The notes beneath the pieces are model-generated. The model saw only the letters and a program-made list of their open reading frames with translations, was not told the origin of the DNA and ran no database searches. This document shows positions 1-8,800 of a stretch of 32,871 nucleotides of DNA, piece after piece. Position 1 is the first letter of the stretch. Every line of letters begins with the position of its first letter. Source of the DNA: an uncultured archaeon. Its GTDB lineage: Archaea; Halobacteriota; Methanosarcinia; Methanosarcinales; Methanoperedenaceae. Where the stretch lies: positions 1 through 32,871 of the forward strand of contig CABMIH010000061.1 in the NCBI GenBank assembly GCA_902386205.1. The letters run 5' to 3'. The position numbers were made by a program, and so were the translations under genes.

Positions 1-628
1 CTGAGAGACCGCCGAATTTATTGCCAAGTATGGGATAGCCGCTTTCGATGTCGATAGCCATGCCCCGTAATGTATTGATCGCAACGACGGCATCGGCCCC
101 GCCGCGCTGGGCCGCAAGGCCTATGCTCTTTATATCCGTGACATTGGGCGTGAGTTTCACCCAGACCGGAACCTTCGTGGAGCTTTTGACAGCTCTGGTA
201 ACATCTTCTACAACAGCAGGGTCTGTCCCGATCTCGGCGCCGTATCCGTGGGCATGGGGGCAGCTCACGTTAAGCTCAAAAGCATCTGCATGAAGTGCGC
301 CTGCGATTTCTGAAAAATCAAGGGAGCAGCCGCCGAAGATACTCGCGATGACGGGCACGCCCCCAACTTTAGCCTCATCGATCTCATCCTGGAAATTCCT
401 GTAAGAAGGATTGGGGAGACCCATGGCGTTCAGGTAGCCGCAGTCCACTTCTATCATGCTCGGGTTGCTGTGGCCTGCCTTTGGCTCCATACCTATGGAT
501 TTTGTGACAACAGCACCTGCCCCGCTTTCTGCAATCCTCTTAAGGGATCTTCCTGTCGTGCCCATTATGCCGGCAGCAAGCATAGTGGGATTTCTAAGTT
601 CCAGTCCTGCCAGGGTTAGTGAAAGCAT
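1..628 (-). CDS. pyrD: Dihydroorotate dehydrogenase (5' part; 3' end outside window)
   Basis: Reading leftward from an ATG at 628 gives about 209 residues that run off the left edge, so the C-terminal third is missing. The enzyme oxidises dihydroorotate to orotate in pyrimidine synthesis, using FMN. Visible family signs are the N-terminal LAGLELRNPTMLAAG segment, the TKSIG loop, and NVSCPHAHGYG, which carries the catalytic Cys typical of class 1 (1B-like) enzymes. VWVKLTPNVTD follows. The start at 628 is chosen because an ATG pair about 15 bases upstream is closed by a stop after four codons. A class 1B enzyme would need a PyrK partner, which is not seen here. Family assignment is secure; the subclass is inferred. 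Confidence 0.93.
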   Translation of the reverse strand, partial: MLSLTLAGLELRNPTMLAAGIMGTTGRSLKRIAESGAGAVVTKSIGMEPKAGHSNPSMIEVDCGYLNAMGLPNPSYRNFQDEIDEAKVGGVPVIASIFGGCSLDFSEIAGALHADAFELNVSCPHAHGYGAEIGTDPAVVEDVTRAVKSSTKVPVWVKLTPNVTDIKSIGLAAQRGGADAVVAINTLRGMAIDIESGYPILGNKFGGLS

Positions 629-731
629 TATAAGTTCATCATGTATGGTTAATACTTAGTTTTTTTGTTTCAGGAAAAGACAGGTCGGAAATGAAACTTA
701 AAATCGTTTTTTTCTAAAAAAGGAAAAGATT

Positions 732-752
732 GTGATGTGAAGTCCACATCAC
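732..752 (-). terminator. Hairpin terminator downstream of ftsZ
   Basis: GTGATGTG and CACATCAC form an 8-bp perfect inverted repeat with a 5-nt loop. It lies 15 bases past the ftsZ stop. On the minus strand it is followed by a T-rich stretch (positions about 727-703), as expected for a terminator separating ftsZ from pyrD. Confidence 0.55.
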
Positions 753-767
753 GCGAATTTACTGAAT

Positions 768-1748
768 TTACTGTCCTTCCATGAACGGGCTCTTGACCCC
801 TGTCAGAACCGCCATTACACGTACCCTGCCTGTGAGCTGGTCATCAACTTTTGCGCCCCAGATAACCCTCTTTGTGTTCGGGACCTTATCCATGATCAAC
901 TCGCCGGTCACTGCTACTTCTTCGAGTGTCAGGTCTTCGCCACCTACGATGTGGATGAGCACGCCGTATGAAGCTGACATGTCTGAGATATCAAGCAGCG
1001 GGACTGCAAGCGCCTGTGAAACCGCTTTTGTTACCCTGTCCTCTCCGTCGCCTTCGCCAATGCCTATTGACGAAATGCCTCCTCTCTCCATGACCGCGCG
1101 AAGATCTGCGTAGTCAAGGTTGATAAGACTTGGCTGGGTGATCGTTTCGGTTATGTTCTTTACGAAAGCGCCTATCAGTGCGTTCGCTACGGCAAGGGCC
1201 TCTTTCAATGGCAGGTTGCCTGCAACTTCCCTTAACTTTGAGTTATCGATCACGATGGTCGAGTCGCAACTCTCAGTGAGGGCCTTTATGGCTTCTCTCG
1301 CTTTTTCTCTCCTGAATTGTTCGATCTTGAAAGGAATCGTGACACATGCGATCGTAAGTGCTCCGACTTCCCTTGTAACTTCTGCGACAACCGGTATTGC
1401 CCCTGTACCTGTTCCTCCGCCCAATCCTGCCACAAGGAACACAAGGTTCGTACCTTCTAAATCTGCTTTAATTTCTGCAAGATTTTCCTTGGTTGCCTGG
1501 GCACCCATTTCAGGGTATCCGCCGCATCCATGTCCCTTGCATATTTTTTCACCGAGCAGGATCAGTTTATCAGCTTTGCTCATTGTACTTAAGTGATTTA
1601 CATCAGTATTAGCTGCGATGATCTTGCCGCCGACCATTCCTTTTTCTGCTATCCAAGTCGTTATGTTGCATCCAGCACCACCAAGCCCGACTACGGCCAC
1701 AGATGGTTTTGATGTCTTTACAAGCTCTGCTAATTTTTCATTAACCAT
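768..1748 (-). CDS. ftsZ: FtsZ-family tubulin-like GTPase
   Basis: This 326-residue protein is a tubulin/FtsZ GTPase that polymerises at mid-cell during division. The N-terminal nucleotide loop VGLGGAGCN is at about residues 20-28, NTDVNHL at 47-53, and the tubulin signature GGGTGTG at 110-116. The T7 synergy loop NLDYADL, with acidic residues D212 and D215 that would activate GTP hydrolysis, is at 210-216. The protein ends soon after the globular C-terminal domain (LTGVKSPFMEGQ). It therefore lacks the long linker and conserved FtsA/ZipA-binding tail of bacterial FtsZ. The start has a strong GGAGG site nine bases or so upstream and a TATA-like element near 1790-1803. Archaea often carry two FtsZ paralogues; I cannot tell which one this is. 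Confidence 0.9.
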   Translation of the reverse strand: MVNEKLAELVKTSKPSVAVVGLGGAGCNITTWIAEKGMVGGKIIAANTDVNHLSTMSKADKLILLGEKICKGHGCGGYPEMGAQATKENLAEIKADLEGTNLVFLVAGLGGGTGTGAIPVVAEVTREVGALTIACVTIPFKIEQFRREKAREAIKALTESCDSTIVIDNSKLREVAGNLPLKEALAVANALIGAFVKNITETITQPSLINLDYADLRAVMERGGISSIGIGEGDGEDRVTKAVSQALAVPLLDISDMSASYGVLIHIVGGEDLTLEEVAVTGELIMDKVPNTKRVIWGAKVDDQLTGRVRVMAVLTGVKSPFMEGQ

Positions 1749-1789
1749 ATTATAGCCTCCTTCAATTGTGGCTTACTATATTTACACCT

Positions 1790-1803
1790 TTTAAGTATAT
1801 AGA
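1790..1803 (-). promoter_or_regulatory. TATA-box promoter of ftsZ
   Basis: On the minus strand the stretch reads CTATATACTTAAAA. It lies about 42 bases before the ftsZ ATG, leaving room for a short leader that carries the GGAGG ribosome site at 1757-1761. Confidence 0.45.
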
Positions 1804-1846
1804 TTTGATTGCTGAAGACGTGTGAAATGGATGATACACCTGTGAA

Positions 1847-3256
1847 TTATTTCGGCTTAGGTGGCCAATTTTTTTCCATCCATCCAGGTATGCGTCCTGA
1901 GTCCGGCGGGCCGATCATTACCCGAAGACCAGTCACATCTTCCACATCTCCCTGCAGTCTTGCTGCAAGCCCCGGTAAAACGATCGTATTATGAGAGGTC
2001 TTCTCCTTGAAATCAAAACCTGCCTTCTGGAAGTTATCCTTTATCTTTGCTGCCGTCAACTGCCCGCCTGCCACGGATGCTTCAACACCGATGCCGTCTG
2101 TATCCACTGCTGCAAGATAACAATTTATCTTGTTGGATGAAAGGTCGCTTTCCACGGTATAATATGTGAGAGCGAAGTTCGTTGTGACTATCACAGGTGA
2201 ATCCTTTGTCGGCGTTCCGACTTCATTTACACCAGGCGCAACTTTCACCGGCGTCCTTGGATCGGTATATATCGTATCGCGAAGGTGTACTTCGGGAAGC
2301 ATTGCATACGGCTCAAGGCTGTGAAGTATCATTATGTCCCCGTACCTTACAGTGAATACCGAAGCAAGCACGGTCTCCCAGTAGGAAGCAGTGACCGCAT
2401 CCTTATAGACCGCCCATGCGTTCAGCGGGACAGCCATGATAGGATAAGCGATGTCCTTCTGTACTTCTTTTATCCCTGCCCTTCGAAGTTTTATAAATTT
2501 CTCAAAAGTTTCTTTAAGTTGCTTCCCCTGCGGATACGTACCAGGATCAAGTACAAGGTCTTTGATACCCATTTCCCTGAAAGTCAACGCAAGGGATTTG
2601 AGTTTATCCAGATCCTGTGAGAACAATACCACCGGGACTTTATAATTCAATGCAAGCTCAGATACTTCTCCCCAGTTCTTCTCGGTAGCTGCATATATCA
2701 GCGGATTTTTATCCTTTACAACTTCAAGCCCGGATTTTAGCACGGCAGGGTCAAGGGAACACAGTATCAGCGGAAGTTTCGTGGTTTCGCTGACTTTCTT
2801 TACAGCACCGGCAAACTTTGTGGCATCACCGGAAACACATCTCACAGCCACCATGTCAACTGTCAGGAATTTTCCTACATAGAATTTCTTGAAGTTTGAT
2901 ATCTTATTCACTCTTTCAACAAGTTCAGTCTCAGGCATCGTATCCCATACGTCATAGGCAAACGCTGTCGGGTCAAAAAACGTTAACTGGTGGCGGTAAA
3001 GTACATCATCGCCCCCGATTTTTTTGGCGCGTTCTCCCTTTCCTATTATGATTTCACGGATCTCAGGTGCAAGAAGCGACTGGAGCTCCAGATATTTTTT
3101 CTTGTACTCATCCTTGAGGATAGGGGGACAATCCTCAAGCTTCTTTGACCTGTCGATAAGATGGGCCGCAAAAGCCATGCATGTCGCATCCCCGCATTCT
3201 GCGCAGTTTATCTGGGGCAGGAATTTGTAAACCTGGAGCGGGCTGTTTAATTTCAT
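1847..3256 (-). CDS. cdhE: Acetyl-CoA decarbonylase/synthase gamma subunit (corrinoid iron-sulfur protein, large subunit)
   Basis: This 469-residue protein is the cobamide-carrying subunit that passes methyl groups between tetrahydrosarcinapterin and the acetyl-CoA synthase active site. The N-terminal 4Fe-4S motif is C18-x2-C21-x4-C26-x16-C43 (NCAECGDATC ... DCPP). This cluster keeps the corrinoid in its Co(I) state. The rest is a TIM-barrel-like domain followed by the C-terminal cobamide-binding domain (AGGQLTAAKI ... HNTIVLPGLAARLQGDVED). The length matches the family. The start overlaps the cdhD stop by one base (TAATG), so the two are translationally coupled. The alpha, beta and epsilon subunits are not in this window. 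Confidence 0.95.
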   Translation of the reverse strand: MKLNSPLQVYKFLPQINCAECGDATCMAFAAHLIDRSKKLEDCPPILKDEYKKKYLELQSLLAPEIREIIIGKGERAKKIGGDDVLYRHQLTFFDPTAFAYDVWDTMPETELVERVNKISNFKKFYVGKFLTVDMVAVRCVSGDATKFAGAVKKVSETTKLPLILCSLDPAVLKSGLEVVKDKNPLIYAATEKNWGEVSELALNYKVPVVLFSQDLDKLKSLALTFREMGIKDLVLDPGTYPQGKQLKETFEKFIKLRRAGIKEVQKDIAYPIMAVPLNAWAVYKDAVTASYWETVLASVFTVRYGDIMILHSLEPYAMLPEVHLRDTIYTDPRTPVKVAPGVNEVGTPTKDSPVIVTTNFALTYYTVESDLSSNKINCYLAAVDTDGIGVEASVAGGQLTAAKIKDNFQKAGFDFKEKTSHNTIVLPGLAARLQGDVEDVTGLRVMIGPPDSGRIPGWMEKNWPPKPK

Positions 3257-4539
3257 TATATCACCGCCGAAACCCAGTTATCTATGTTTACAGGTTCTGT
3301 TTCCTTCAAGCCGTACAATGTCTGGGTAATTTCTTTCAAGACGTGGACAGCTCCCGGGTGCATCATCATAAAAAGATCGTTTCCCGCAAGCGATAATGTC
3401 AATCCTGTAATAATTTCCCAGATAGGACCCCTGTACTCGCGCGGCCCCCAGTCGGAGTCTTCCTTCAAGGGTGAGGAAACCATCCAGGCCTCGCGCGCCT
3501 CCCATGCATTGGTAGTGCCGCTTGACATCGGGAAATTGAGTTCCGTATCTCCTGTAAGGCCAGCCAGTCTTATCCGTTCCATATTCGTATAGGCATAATC
3601 AAGCCCGTATCCCAGGGCTGCGGTCGTCGGGTCCATAAGGATATTCTCCCGCGCCACGCCGCACTGCTTCATCAGTTTCCGGTTCAGTTCTTTTTGCGCG
3701 TTTATTTCAAGCTGTGTCCATGAGAGAACGACGTGATTGTATTTCTTTGCAGCTTCCGCTATCCGTGCATAGTCAAGGTTCAGGCTCGCGGATGCAAGCA
3801 GGCACCGCTCACCCTCTGCAACCTCGGCAGCTTTTTCAAGCACCGCAGGGTCTTTCTCCGGATTGCCGGAGCCTCCGATAACGATAGGAACGTCAACGGC
3901 CTGGAGAACCTCTTCCACGGTTTTTGCTGCATCAGCCGGCGATGTGTCCTTGATATTCGGGTCTGTGCTGATAAGATGAATAGTGACCATGTCGGCCCCG
4001 AAGTCGCGCACGACTTTTTTCGCCCATTCTGCCGGGCTGTTGATCACATCCTCGTAATTGGATTTGACGGCCTTTGCCATGTTGATGGGCATGTCAAAAA
4101 CGTCCATGGTTATGTGGTTGCGGTGGGGCATCGGGCTATCAAAATAATAAGGCAGCGAACCTTCTCCTCCCAGTGTCACCGTGCTTTTTCGTGAACCCCC
4201 GTCCGATGAAGTGGCACCGAGCACAACTTCCTGTATTGGAGTTTTCCACTCTTCTATCCTCCCAACACTGAATTTTGATTCGATCAACTTTGAGAGCTTT
4301 TTGGGCTGGGGTGCGGCTGCACCCATCTGTTCCACAGGATAGCCCAGGATCCTGGAAATATTCATCAAATGGAACGCTATCTGGGCGGTCTCATGACCCA
4401 GCGCATATGCCATCTGTGGATTTAATCCCAACTGTCCGAGGTCAATCTCCACATCTCCTTCGATCTTTACTCCCTCAAGGGCTTCAATATCGCCCCCGAA
4501 AAGGCTTCCGAGTTCTGAGAGTTTAATCTTTTTTGTCAT
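3256..4539 (-). CDS. cdhD: Acetyl-CoA decarbonylase/synthase delta subunit (corrinoid iron-sulfur protein, small subunit)
   Basis: This 427-residue protein partners CdhE as the methyl-carrier (TIM-barrel) half of the corrinoid iron-sulfur complex. Recognisable stretches are [11 protein letters not shown] (residues about 124-134), [29 protein letters not shown], and [26 protein letters not shown]. It opens a two-gene minus-strand unit with cdhE directly behind it. Upstream there is a ribosome site (AGGATG) and a TATA-like tract near 4586-4600. In known methanogens cdhD and cdhE close the cdhABC operon; here they have their own upstream spacer, so the rest of the complex must be encoded elsewhere. 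Confidence 0.95.
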   Translation of the reverse strand: MTKKIKLSELGSLFGGDIEALEGVKIEGDVEIDLGQLGLNPQMAYALGHETAQIAFHLMNISRILGYPVEQMGAAAPQPKKLSKLIESKFSVGRIEEWKTPIQEVVLGATSSDGGSRKSTVTLGGEGSLPYYFDSPMPHRNHITMDVFDMPINMAKAVKSNYEDVINSPAEWAKKVVRDFGADMVTIHLISTDPNIKDTSPADAAKTVEEVLQAVDVPIVIGGSGNPEKDPAVLEKAAEVAEGERCLLASASLNLDYARIAEAAKKYNHVVLSWTQLEINAQKELNRKLMKQCGVARENILMDPTTAALGYGLDYAYTNMERIRLAGLTGDTELNFPMSSGTTNAWEAREAWMVSSPLKEDSDWGPREYRGPIWEIITGLTLSLAGNDLFMMMHPGAVHVLKEITQTLYGLKETEPVNIDNWVSAVI

Positions 4540-4585
4540 GGTTACATCCTGGTTTACACTATTAATCGTTCAAGATAGAGCCTAC

Positions 4586-4600
4586 TACATATATATTTTG
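4586..4600 (-). promoter_or_regulatory. TATA-box promoter of cdhD-cdhE
   Basis: Minus-strand AAAATATATATGTAG lies about 47 bases before the cdhD start. This suits a standard archaeal promoter with a short leader. Confidence 0.45.
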
Positions 4601-4669
4601 GGCCATGATATAATTTATGTATGAGGGAAAGCTATTTGCAATACAAAATCTATAAATCCAAAAACAATT

Positions 4670-4858
4670 ATGAATGAAAAAAGTCCTTATTTTACTGCTT
4701 CTGTGGCATCACTGGCCTATTTTGTCACTTTTATTGTGCTAAAATTTTTTCTCCAGGACAAAACCGTGGATTTGTTAGGGGCACTGGCAGGTGCGGTCGT
4801 ATTCTGGATCGTGATTTTTCTGGTCCATAAAATCCTTGAAAGAAGAAATATTGAATAA
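4670..4858 (+). CDS. Small two-helix membrane protein, unknown function
   Basis: The 62-residue product has two hydrophobic segments (about residues 8-27 and 36-54). It ends in a basic-acidic cap (HKILERRNIE). I do not recognise a family. The gene sits about 17 bases behind a TATA-like CTATAAATCC with no ribosome site, which fits a leaderless archaeal message. It is divergent from cdhD and convergent with the next tiny gene. Confidence 0.55.
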   Translation: MNEKSPYFTASVASLAYFVTFIVLKFFLQDKTVDLLGALAGAVVFWIVIFLVHKILERRNIE

Positions 4859-4863
4859 CATTT

Positions 4864-5019
4864 TTACAGCAGCTTTTTCAAAATCAGGTAGATGATATAT
4901 GCAGATAATAATATTATTGATAATTTTATGAACTGAAAGAGAATGAACCATAAAATATTGATAAAAATATAAGCAAGAACCAGAGCAATTATCGCAATAA
5001 CAATATCCCGGAGTTTCAT
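4864..5019 (-). CDS. Tiny hydrophobic membrane protein, unknown function
   Basis: A 51-residue reading frame runs from ATG (5019) to TAA (4864). After a basic start (MKLRD) it is almost entirely hydrophobic, with two likely helices broken around FQFIK, and it ends ILKKLL. Positive charges lie at both ends, as in genuine small membrane proteins. It converges on the 4670-4858 gene with only five bases between the stops, so the two could share a terminator zone. No family is recognised and AT-rich DNA can produce such frames by chance, so this is tentative. Confidence 0.42.
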   Translation of the reverse strand: MKLRDIVIAIIALVLAYIFINILWFILFQFIKLSIILLSAYIIYLILKKLL

Positions 5020-5080
5020 ACAGACCAGATAATTTTTGATGCTTAAATCCTTAACGTATTAAAGGTGAATATATTACTCG

Positions 5081-6193
5081 ATGCGAATAGGAATCATACT
5101 CCATGGCCCTGAGATTATAGATGAAGGTTCAGCAGAGCGGATTATCCGGATATTCAAGATGGGACATGAAGTTATTGCCAGGCTGGGGGGGACAATGGGA
5201 CGGACAGCCGTTCTTGATTCAGGACTTGAAGATGTAATTGACATATCACAGGGTCTCACGCCAAGTGAGACAATAATAGCACTCGGGGACAGTATTGACT
5301 TTGCGATACTGCTCAATAACGGAAAAACCCTGGAAACAGGGCGCTATTTCGGACGGATTGTGGCATCGAAATTACCACAGCATTCAAAACCCTTTATCCA
5401 TATCGAGCGCCCCGGCTCAGGGGGAAGGATAATATATTATTGCTCGCGGGCGAAACAGTGCGCATACTATGTTAAAAAAATACTTATGAAGTACTGTGAA
5501 GATTACGACCTTCCCATAGAACGGGGCATACCGTTGCCGCCGCATGTCAGAGCCGAAGGAGATATGCTCATCCGCCGCATTTATGGAGCTTTCCCGGGGG
5601 AAAACATTCGTCTTGATGGGATAGTTATCGGGACAGTAACAAACCCTGAACCTGAAATCGTATGCATGGAGGGAAGGGTGGTGGAGGTCCGGGGGATCAA
5701 TATAAAACCGCACGGCCTGGAAAAACTCGCAAACAGGAAGATTTATCTCTCCACTGCAAAGGTCAAGACAGGGAACATAAGGAGGACGCGGCACAAACCG
5801 CTTATGAAGAAAGCGCAGGGTGGAATATCCTCAAAAACGGTCGCCATCATCGATCATTGCGCAGAATCCACGTTCGAACTGATAAAAGATGCAGGACTTG
5901 TCATTACTGTGGGTGATGACACTACGGCAATAGCAGCAGATATCCTGGTGCGTTTTGGCATCCCTGTTATCGGGATAACGGACGGGGATCCTGACAATGT
6001 TCTTGAGGATACGTCTGTGCCTGCCGGCTCTGTGATTATCCGGGTAAGGACCGGATTTGATGATATTATTGGAAAGGAGGTTTTTGAGAAAATTTTGCGA
6101 GGTAAACAGAAAATCCACATGCCTGGAAATGATATGCTTTCACGGATACTTATGCTGGCCGGAAAAAATGTAATTGAAATAAAATACTATTAA
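5081..6193 (+). CDS. DUF2117-like protein of methane-metabolising archaea
   Basis: This 370-residue soluble protein starts MRIGIILHGPEIIDEGSA and contains GGTMGRTAVLDSGLEDVI. A mid-section is rich in charged beta strands (HIERPGSGGRIIYYCSRAKQC). The C-terminal part (TVGDDTTAIAADIL ... GIPVIGITDGDPDNVL) resembles a nucleotide- or metabolite-binding alpha/beta domain. The pattern matches what I recall of the DUF2117 family, which is largely confined to methanogens and has no established function. No transmembrane segment or signal peptide is visible. It stands alone, with the DUF350 gene converging from the other side. Confidence 0.6.
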   Translation: MRIGIILHGPEIIDEGSAERIIRIFKMGHEVIARLGGTMGRTAVLDSGLEDVIDISQGLTPSETIIALGDSIDFAILLNNGKTLETGRYFGRIVASKLPQHSKPFIHIERPGSGGRIIYYCSRAKQCAYYVKKILMKYCEDYDLPIERGIPLPPHVRAEGDMLIRRIYGAFPGENIRLDGIVIGTVTNPEPEIVCMEGRVVEVRGINIKPHGLEKLANRKIYLSTAKVKTGNIRRTRHKPLMKKAQGGISSKTVAIIDHCAESTFELIKDAGLVITVGDDTTAIAADILVRFGIPVIGITDGDPDNVLEDTSVPAGSVIIRVRTGFDDIIGKEVFEKILRGKQKIHMPGNDMLSRILMLAGKNVIEIKYY

Positions 6194-6218
6194 ATAAAAA
6201 ATAAAAAGGGTAAATGAT

Positions 6219-6725
6219 TTAGAATAATGCGGCTGTTATACCCTGCACACCTGACTGGATAATGATCGCGGTTGTTATTATCACGCCCGCCATCTCAAGT
6301 GCCACAGCTACATTTCCCTTCTTGAGCTCTTCGAATTCTTCTATTCCCTTTGTCAGTTTGTCAAGAATATTCAATGCAAGATAGATTGCGACGATAGCAA
6401 GCCCTATTCCAAGCAGTAGTTGAACAATGCTTAATACGATTGCAATTATTCCTGCCGGAGAAAGGAGACCCTCGTTCCATGCAGTTGACAGGCCTCTTGA
6501 AACACCCGCAACTCCTGACTGGACCACTATTGCTATCGCAAAGAACACTGATGCGACAAGAATACCCACGGCAGTGTTGCCCCTGGCGATTTCTTTTTCT
6601 TCGTCAATTCCTTTAGTTATTTTCCCTAATACGGAAAAACCAATATACAGCGCTGCCACTGCAAGTACAATGGAAATAACTAATTGAATAATGCCTACTA
6701 TTGCATTTCCTATACTTACTACCAT
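6219..6725 (-). CDS. Tandem DUF350 membrane protein
   Basis: The 168-residue product is two copies of the same membrane unit. Residues about 8-75 and 90-165 align over IYxxxxVLxKxTKGIxExxE, then GNxAV, then IQSGVxGI. Each half holds roughly three hydrophobic helices joined by the acidic-basic KxTKGIDEE loop. This is the DUF350 (UPF0719) pattern of inner-membrane proteins with unknown function. The internal duplication is clear from the paired QSGV(A/Q)G(V/I) ends. A GAGGTGA ribosome site precedes the start. Confidence 0.75.
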   Translation of the reverse strand: MVVSIGNAIVGIIQLVISIVLAVAALYIGFSVLGKITKGIDEEKEIARGNTAVGILVASVFFAIAIVVQSGVAGVSRGLSTAWNEGLLSPAGIIAIVLSIVQLLLGIGLAIVAIYLALNILDKLTKGIEEFEELKKGNVAVALEMAGVIITTAIIIQSGVQGITAALF

Positions 6726-6880
6726 ATTTTCACCTCACGCTTAAAGCGTACCCCTGTATAATGGTAGTAAGGTATTATAAAATTATTGTGATACATTTTA
6801 GAGTTTATTTATATTATTCTGTAATTGAAAATGGTGATTCAACAACAAAATAGTCAGGTTGACCCTGTACTCTGAAAGCA

Positions 6881-6910
6881 CTATATAAATAGTCCCAGAT
6901 ATAAGGAGGA
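6881..6910 (+). promoter_or_regulatory. TATA box and ribosome site for the PAPS-reductase-like gene
   Basis: CTATATAAAT at 6881-6890 is followed by AAGGAGGA at 6903-6910, just before the ATG at 6914. The two are close together, so the leader would be very short. Confidence 0.5.
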
Positions 6911-6913
6911 AGC

Positions 6914-8800
6914 ATGACCCATTACCTTGGCGAATTGCTGTTATACTGGTGCACTTCCTGCAATCTTCCTGTTCTCGGGAAAACCTGCAATTGCAGGGCA
7001 AGCACAAAAAAAATAGAAATAACCCCGCCGGGCGATGTCAGGCCCGCTTTCCAATACGATATCGATCTTATTAACAGGGCCACTGAAAGACAATTTGGCA
7101 TAAAACTCGTTCCTGATGGCAGGCTTGTGGTGCTGAACAAGGCGCCTTATGAGGACAGGATGGACGAGGTGATATTCGACGGCGCAGTGATGGGGTCCCT
7201 GCGTTTTGAACTTGAGAAAATGGAATGGGTATTCATTCCCAGGCTTGATGGGGCAAGACGGCTCGTGCCGGGACGTAATTGGATAATAGTCGATAAAGGA
7301 GCGGTTGAATTCATACTTAAGGGAGCTTCGGTACTAGCGCCTGGCGTGAATGATGCGGATGTCGGTATAATGGAGAACGACGAGGTCATTGTACTGACGC
7401 AGGATATGGAAGTGATAGCCACAGGCAGGGCGAGGATGAGCGCACAGAGGATGCTTTCGCATGAAAAAGGCATGGCTGTGAAGACACGCTGGAACGGCAG
7501 GCTGGAACCTATGGGACAGTTCCCTGAGCAAAAAAGTACCTGGGACGACGCAGTGCGGGCAAATCTGCATATACTGGAAAAATTTGAAAAAAAAGCCCAC
7601 GGTTTCATAAAAAACGTTGTAGAGACGACAAAAAGGCCGGTAAGCGTTTCGTACTCCGGCGGAAAAGACAGCCTTGCTACCCTGCTCCTTGTCAGGGATG
7701 CTGTTCCGGAATTCGATATACTTTTCGCTGATACGGGTCTTGAGTTTTCCGAGACGATGGAGAACGTAAAACAGACCGCACAGGAACTTTCTTTGCCATT
7801 GAAGATCCAGTCCTCGAATGATGCCTTCTGGCAATCCATAGGACATTTCGGGCCACCGACAGTTGAAGCCAGATGGTGCTGCAAGGTATGCAAGCTCGGG
7901 GCCATCACGCAGCTTATCGAAAAAAACTACGAAAACGGCTGCCTTACATTCATAGGCCAGAGAAAATATGAAAGCGAGGTAAGGGCAAACAGTGACAGTA
8001 TCTGGAAGAATCCCTGGGTCGGAAACCAGATAGGAGCTACCCCCATCCAGAACTGGACAGCCCTTCACGTGTGGTTGTATCTTTTCCGGAAGAAAGCAAA
8101 GTACAATCCTTTATACGAGAAAGGTTTTGACAGGATAGGGTGCTGGCTGTGCCCTTCGGCAAGCATGGCGGATTTCTTGCGCTTGGAGGAACTGCACCCT
8201 GAGCTGTACATGAAACTTGAAACATATCTCCTGGATCACGCTGAAAAGAACGGGCTGCGGGAAGAGTGGGTAACATACGGTTTCTGGCGCTGGCAGGTTC
8301 TTCCAAAGTCAATAAGGATGCTTGCTGAGAAAAAAGGAATAAACCTTATCCCGAAAAACGGGAAGAAACCGGTCAATTTTACAATGACCGCAGGATACCG
8401 GCCATGCAAAGCCGGGGGGATGACAGCAGAAGGAAGTTTTGGTGCACCGTTGAATCTTTCCCTGATCATGGAAACCTCCCTTATGAGGATAATCGGGGAG
8501 ACAAATTCCATCGACGGTATGGTTCTTGCCTGGCGCGGGGATGAAACCGTGCATGTTTATGCAAGCGGCACGGTCGTGGCAAGGAGCAGGGATGAAGAAA
8601 ATGCAAGGGAACTGATCGGCCTTGCTGAAAAGACGATACGGCGCGCCTTATCGTGCACAGCATGCGGTGTGTGTGTAGGCCAGTGCAAAGAGCATGCGAT
8701 CAGTGTTAATGGCACTGCACGGGTCAGTCAGAAATGCACACACTGCGGGAAATGTACCTGGGCCTGCCCGGTTGTAAAGTTCGGTTCATCTCCTGAGTAG
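6914..8800 (+). CDS. Zinc-ribbon / PUA / PAPS-reductase / 2x[4Fe-4S] fusion protein
   Basis: This 628-residue cytoplasmic protein has four parts. An N-terminal zinc ribbon uses C13, C16, C25 and C27. A PUA-like domain (about 120-190, with VLAPGVND and ATGRARMS) often binds RNA. A PP-loop ATPase of the PAPS-reductase family carries SGGKDS at about 248-253 and downstream Cys pairs (RWCCKVCK and GCWLCPSA). The C terminus has two ferredoxin clusters (CTACGVCVGQC from 581 and CTHCGKCTWAC from 608). Similar proteins occur in methanogens and are named PAPS reductase by similarity. PUA plus PP-loop plus Fe-S could equally mean a sulfur-inserting RNA or cofactor enzyme. Its 3' end overlaps the convergent GXGXG gene by 15 bases. 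Confidence 0.85.
   Translation: MTHYLGELLLYWCTSCNLPVLGKTCNCRASTKKIEITPPGDVRPAFQYDIDLINRATERQFGIKLVPDGRLVVLNKAPYEDRMDEVIFDGAVMGSLRFELEKMEWVFIPRLDGARRLVPGRNWIIVDKGAVEFILKGASVLAPGVNDADVGIMENDEVIVLTQDMEVIATGRARMSAQRMLSHEKGMAVKTRWNGRLEPMGQFPEQKSTWDDAVRANLHILEKFEKKAHGFIKNVVETTKRPVSVSYSGGKDSLATLLLVRDAVPEFDILFADTGLEFSETMENVKQTAQELSLPLKIQSSNDAFWQSIGHFGPPTVEARWCCKVCKLGAITQLIEKNYENGCLTFIGQRKYESEVRANSDSIWKNPWVGNQIGATPIQNWTALHVWLYLFRKKAKYNPLYEKGFDRIGCWLCPSASMADFLRLEELHPELYMKLETYLLDHAEKNGLREEWVTYGFWRWQVLPKSIRMLAEKKGINLIPKNGKKPVNFTMTAGYRPCKAGGMTAEGSFGAPLNLSLIMETSLMRIIGETNSIDGMVLAWRGDETVHVYASGTVVARSRDEENARELIGLAEKTIRRALSCTACGVCVGQCKEHAISVNGTARVSQKCTHCGKCTWACPVVKFGSSPE

Noticed and set aside
3733-4194. A 153-codon plus-strand frame inside cdhD
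   Set aside because: It lies opposite well-conserved cdhD sequence and its product has no recognisable pattern.
7147-7908. A 253-codon minus-strand open frame inside the PAPS-reductase-like gene
   Set aside because: It is antisense to conserved PUA and PP-loop coding sequence and shows no family motif or promoter.
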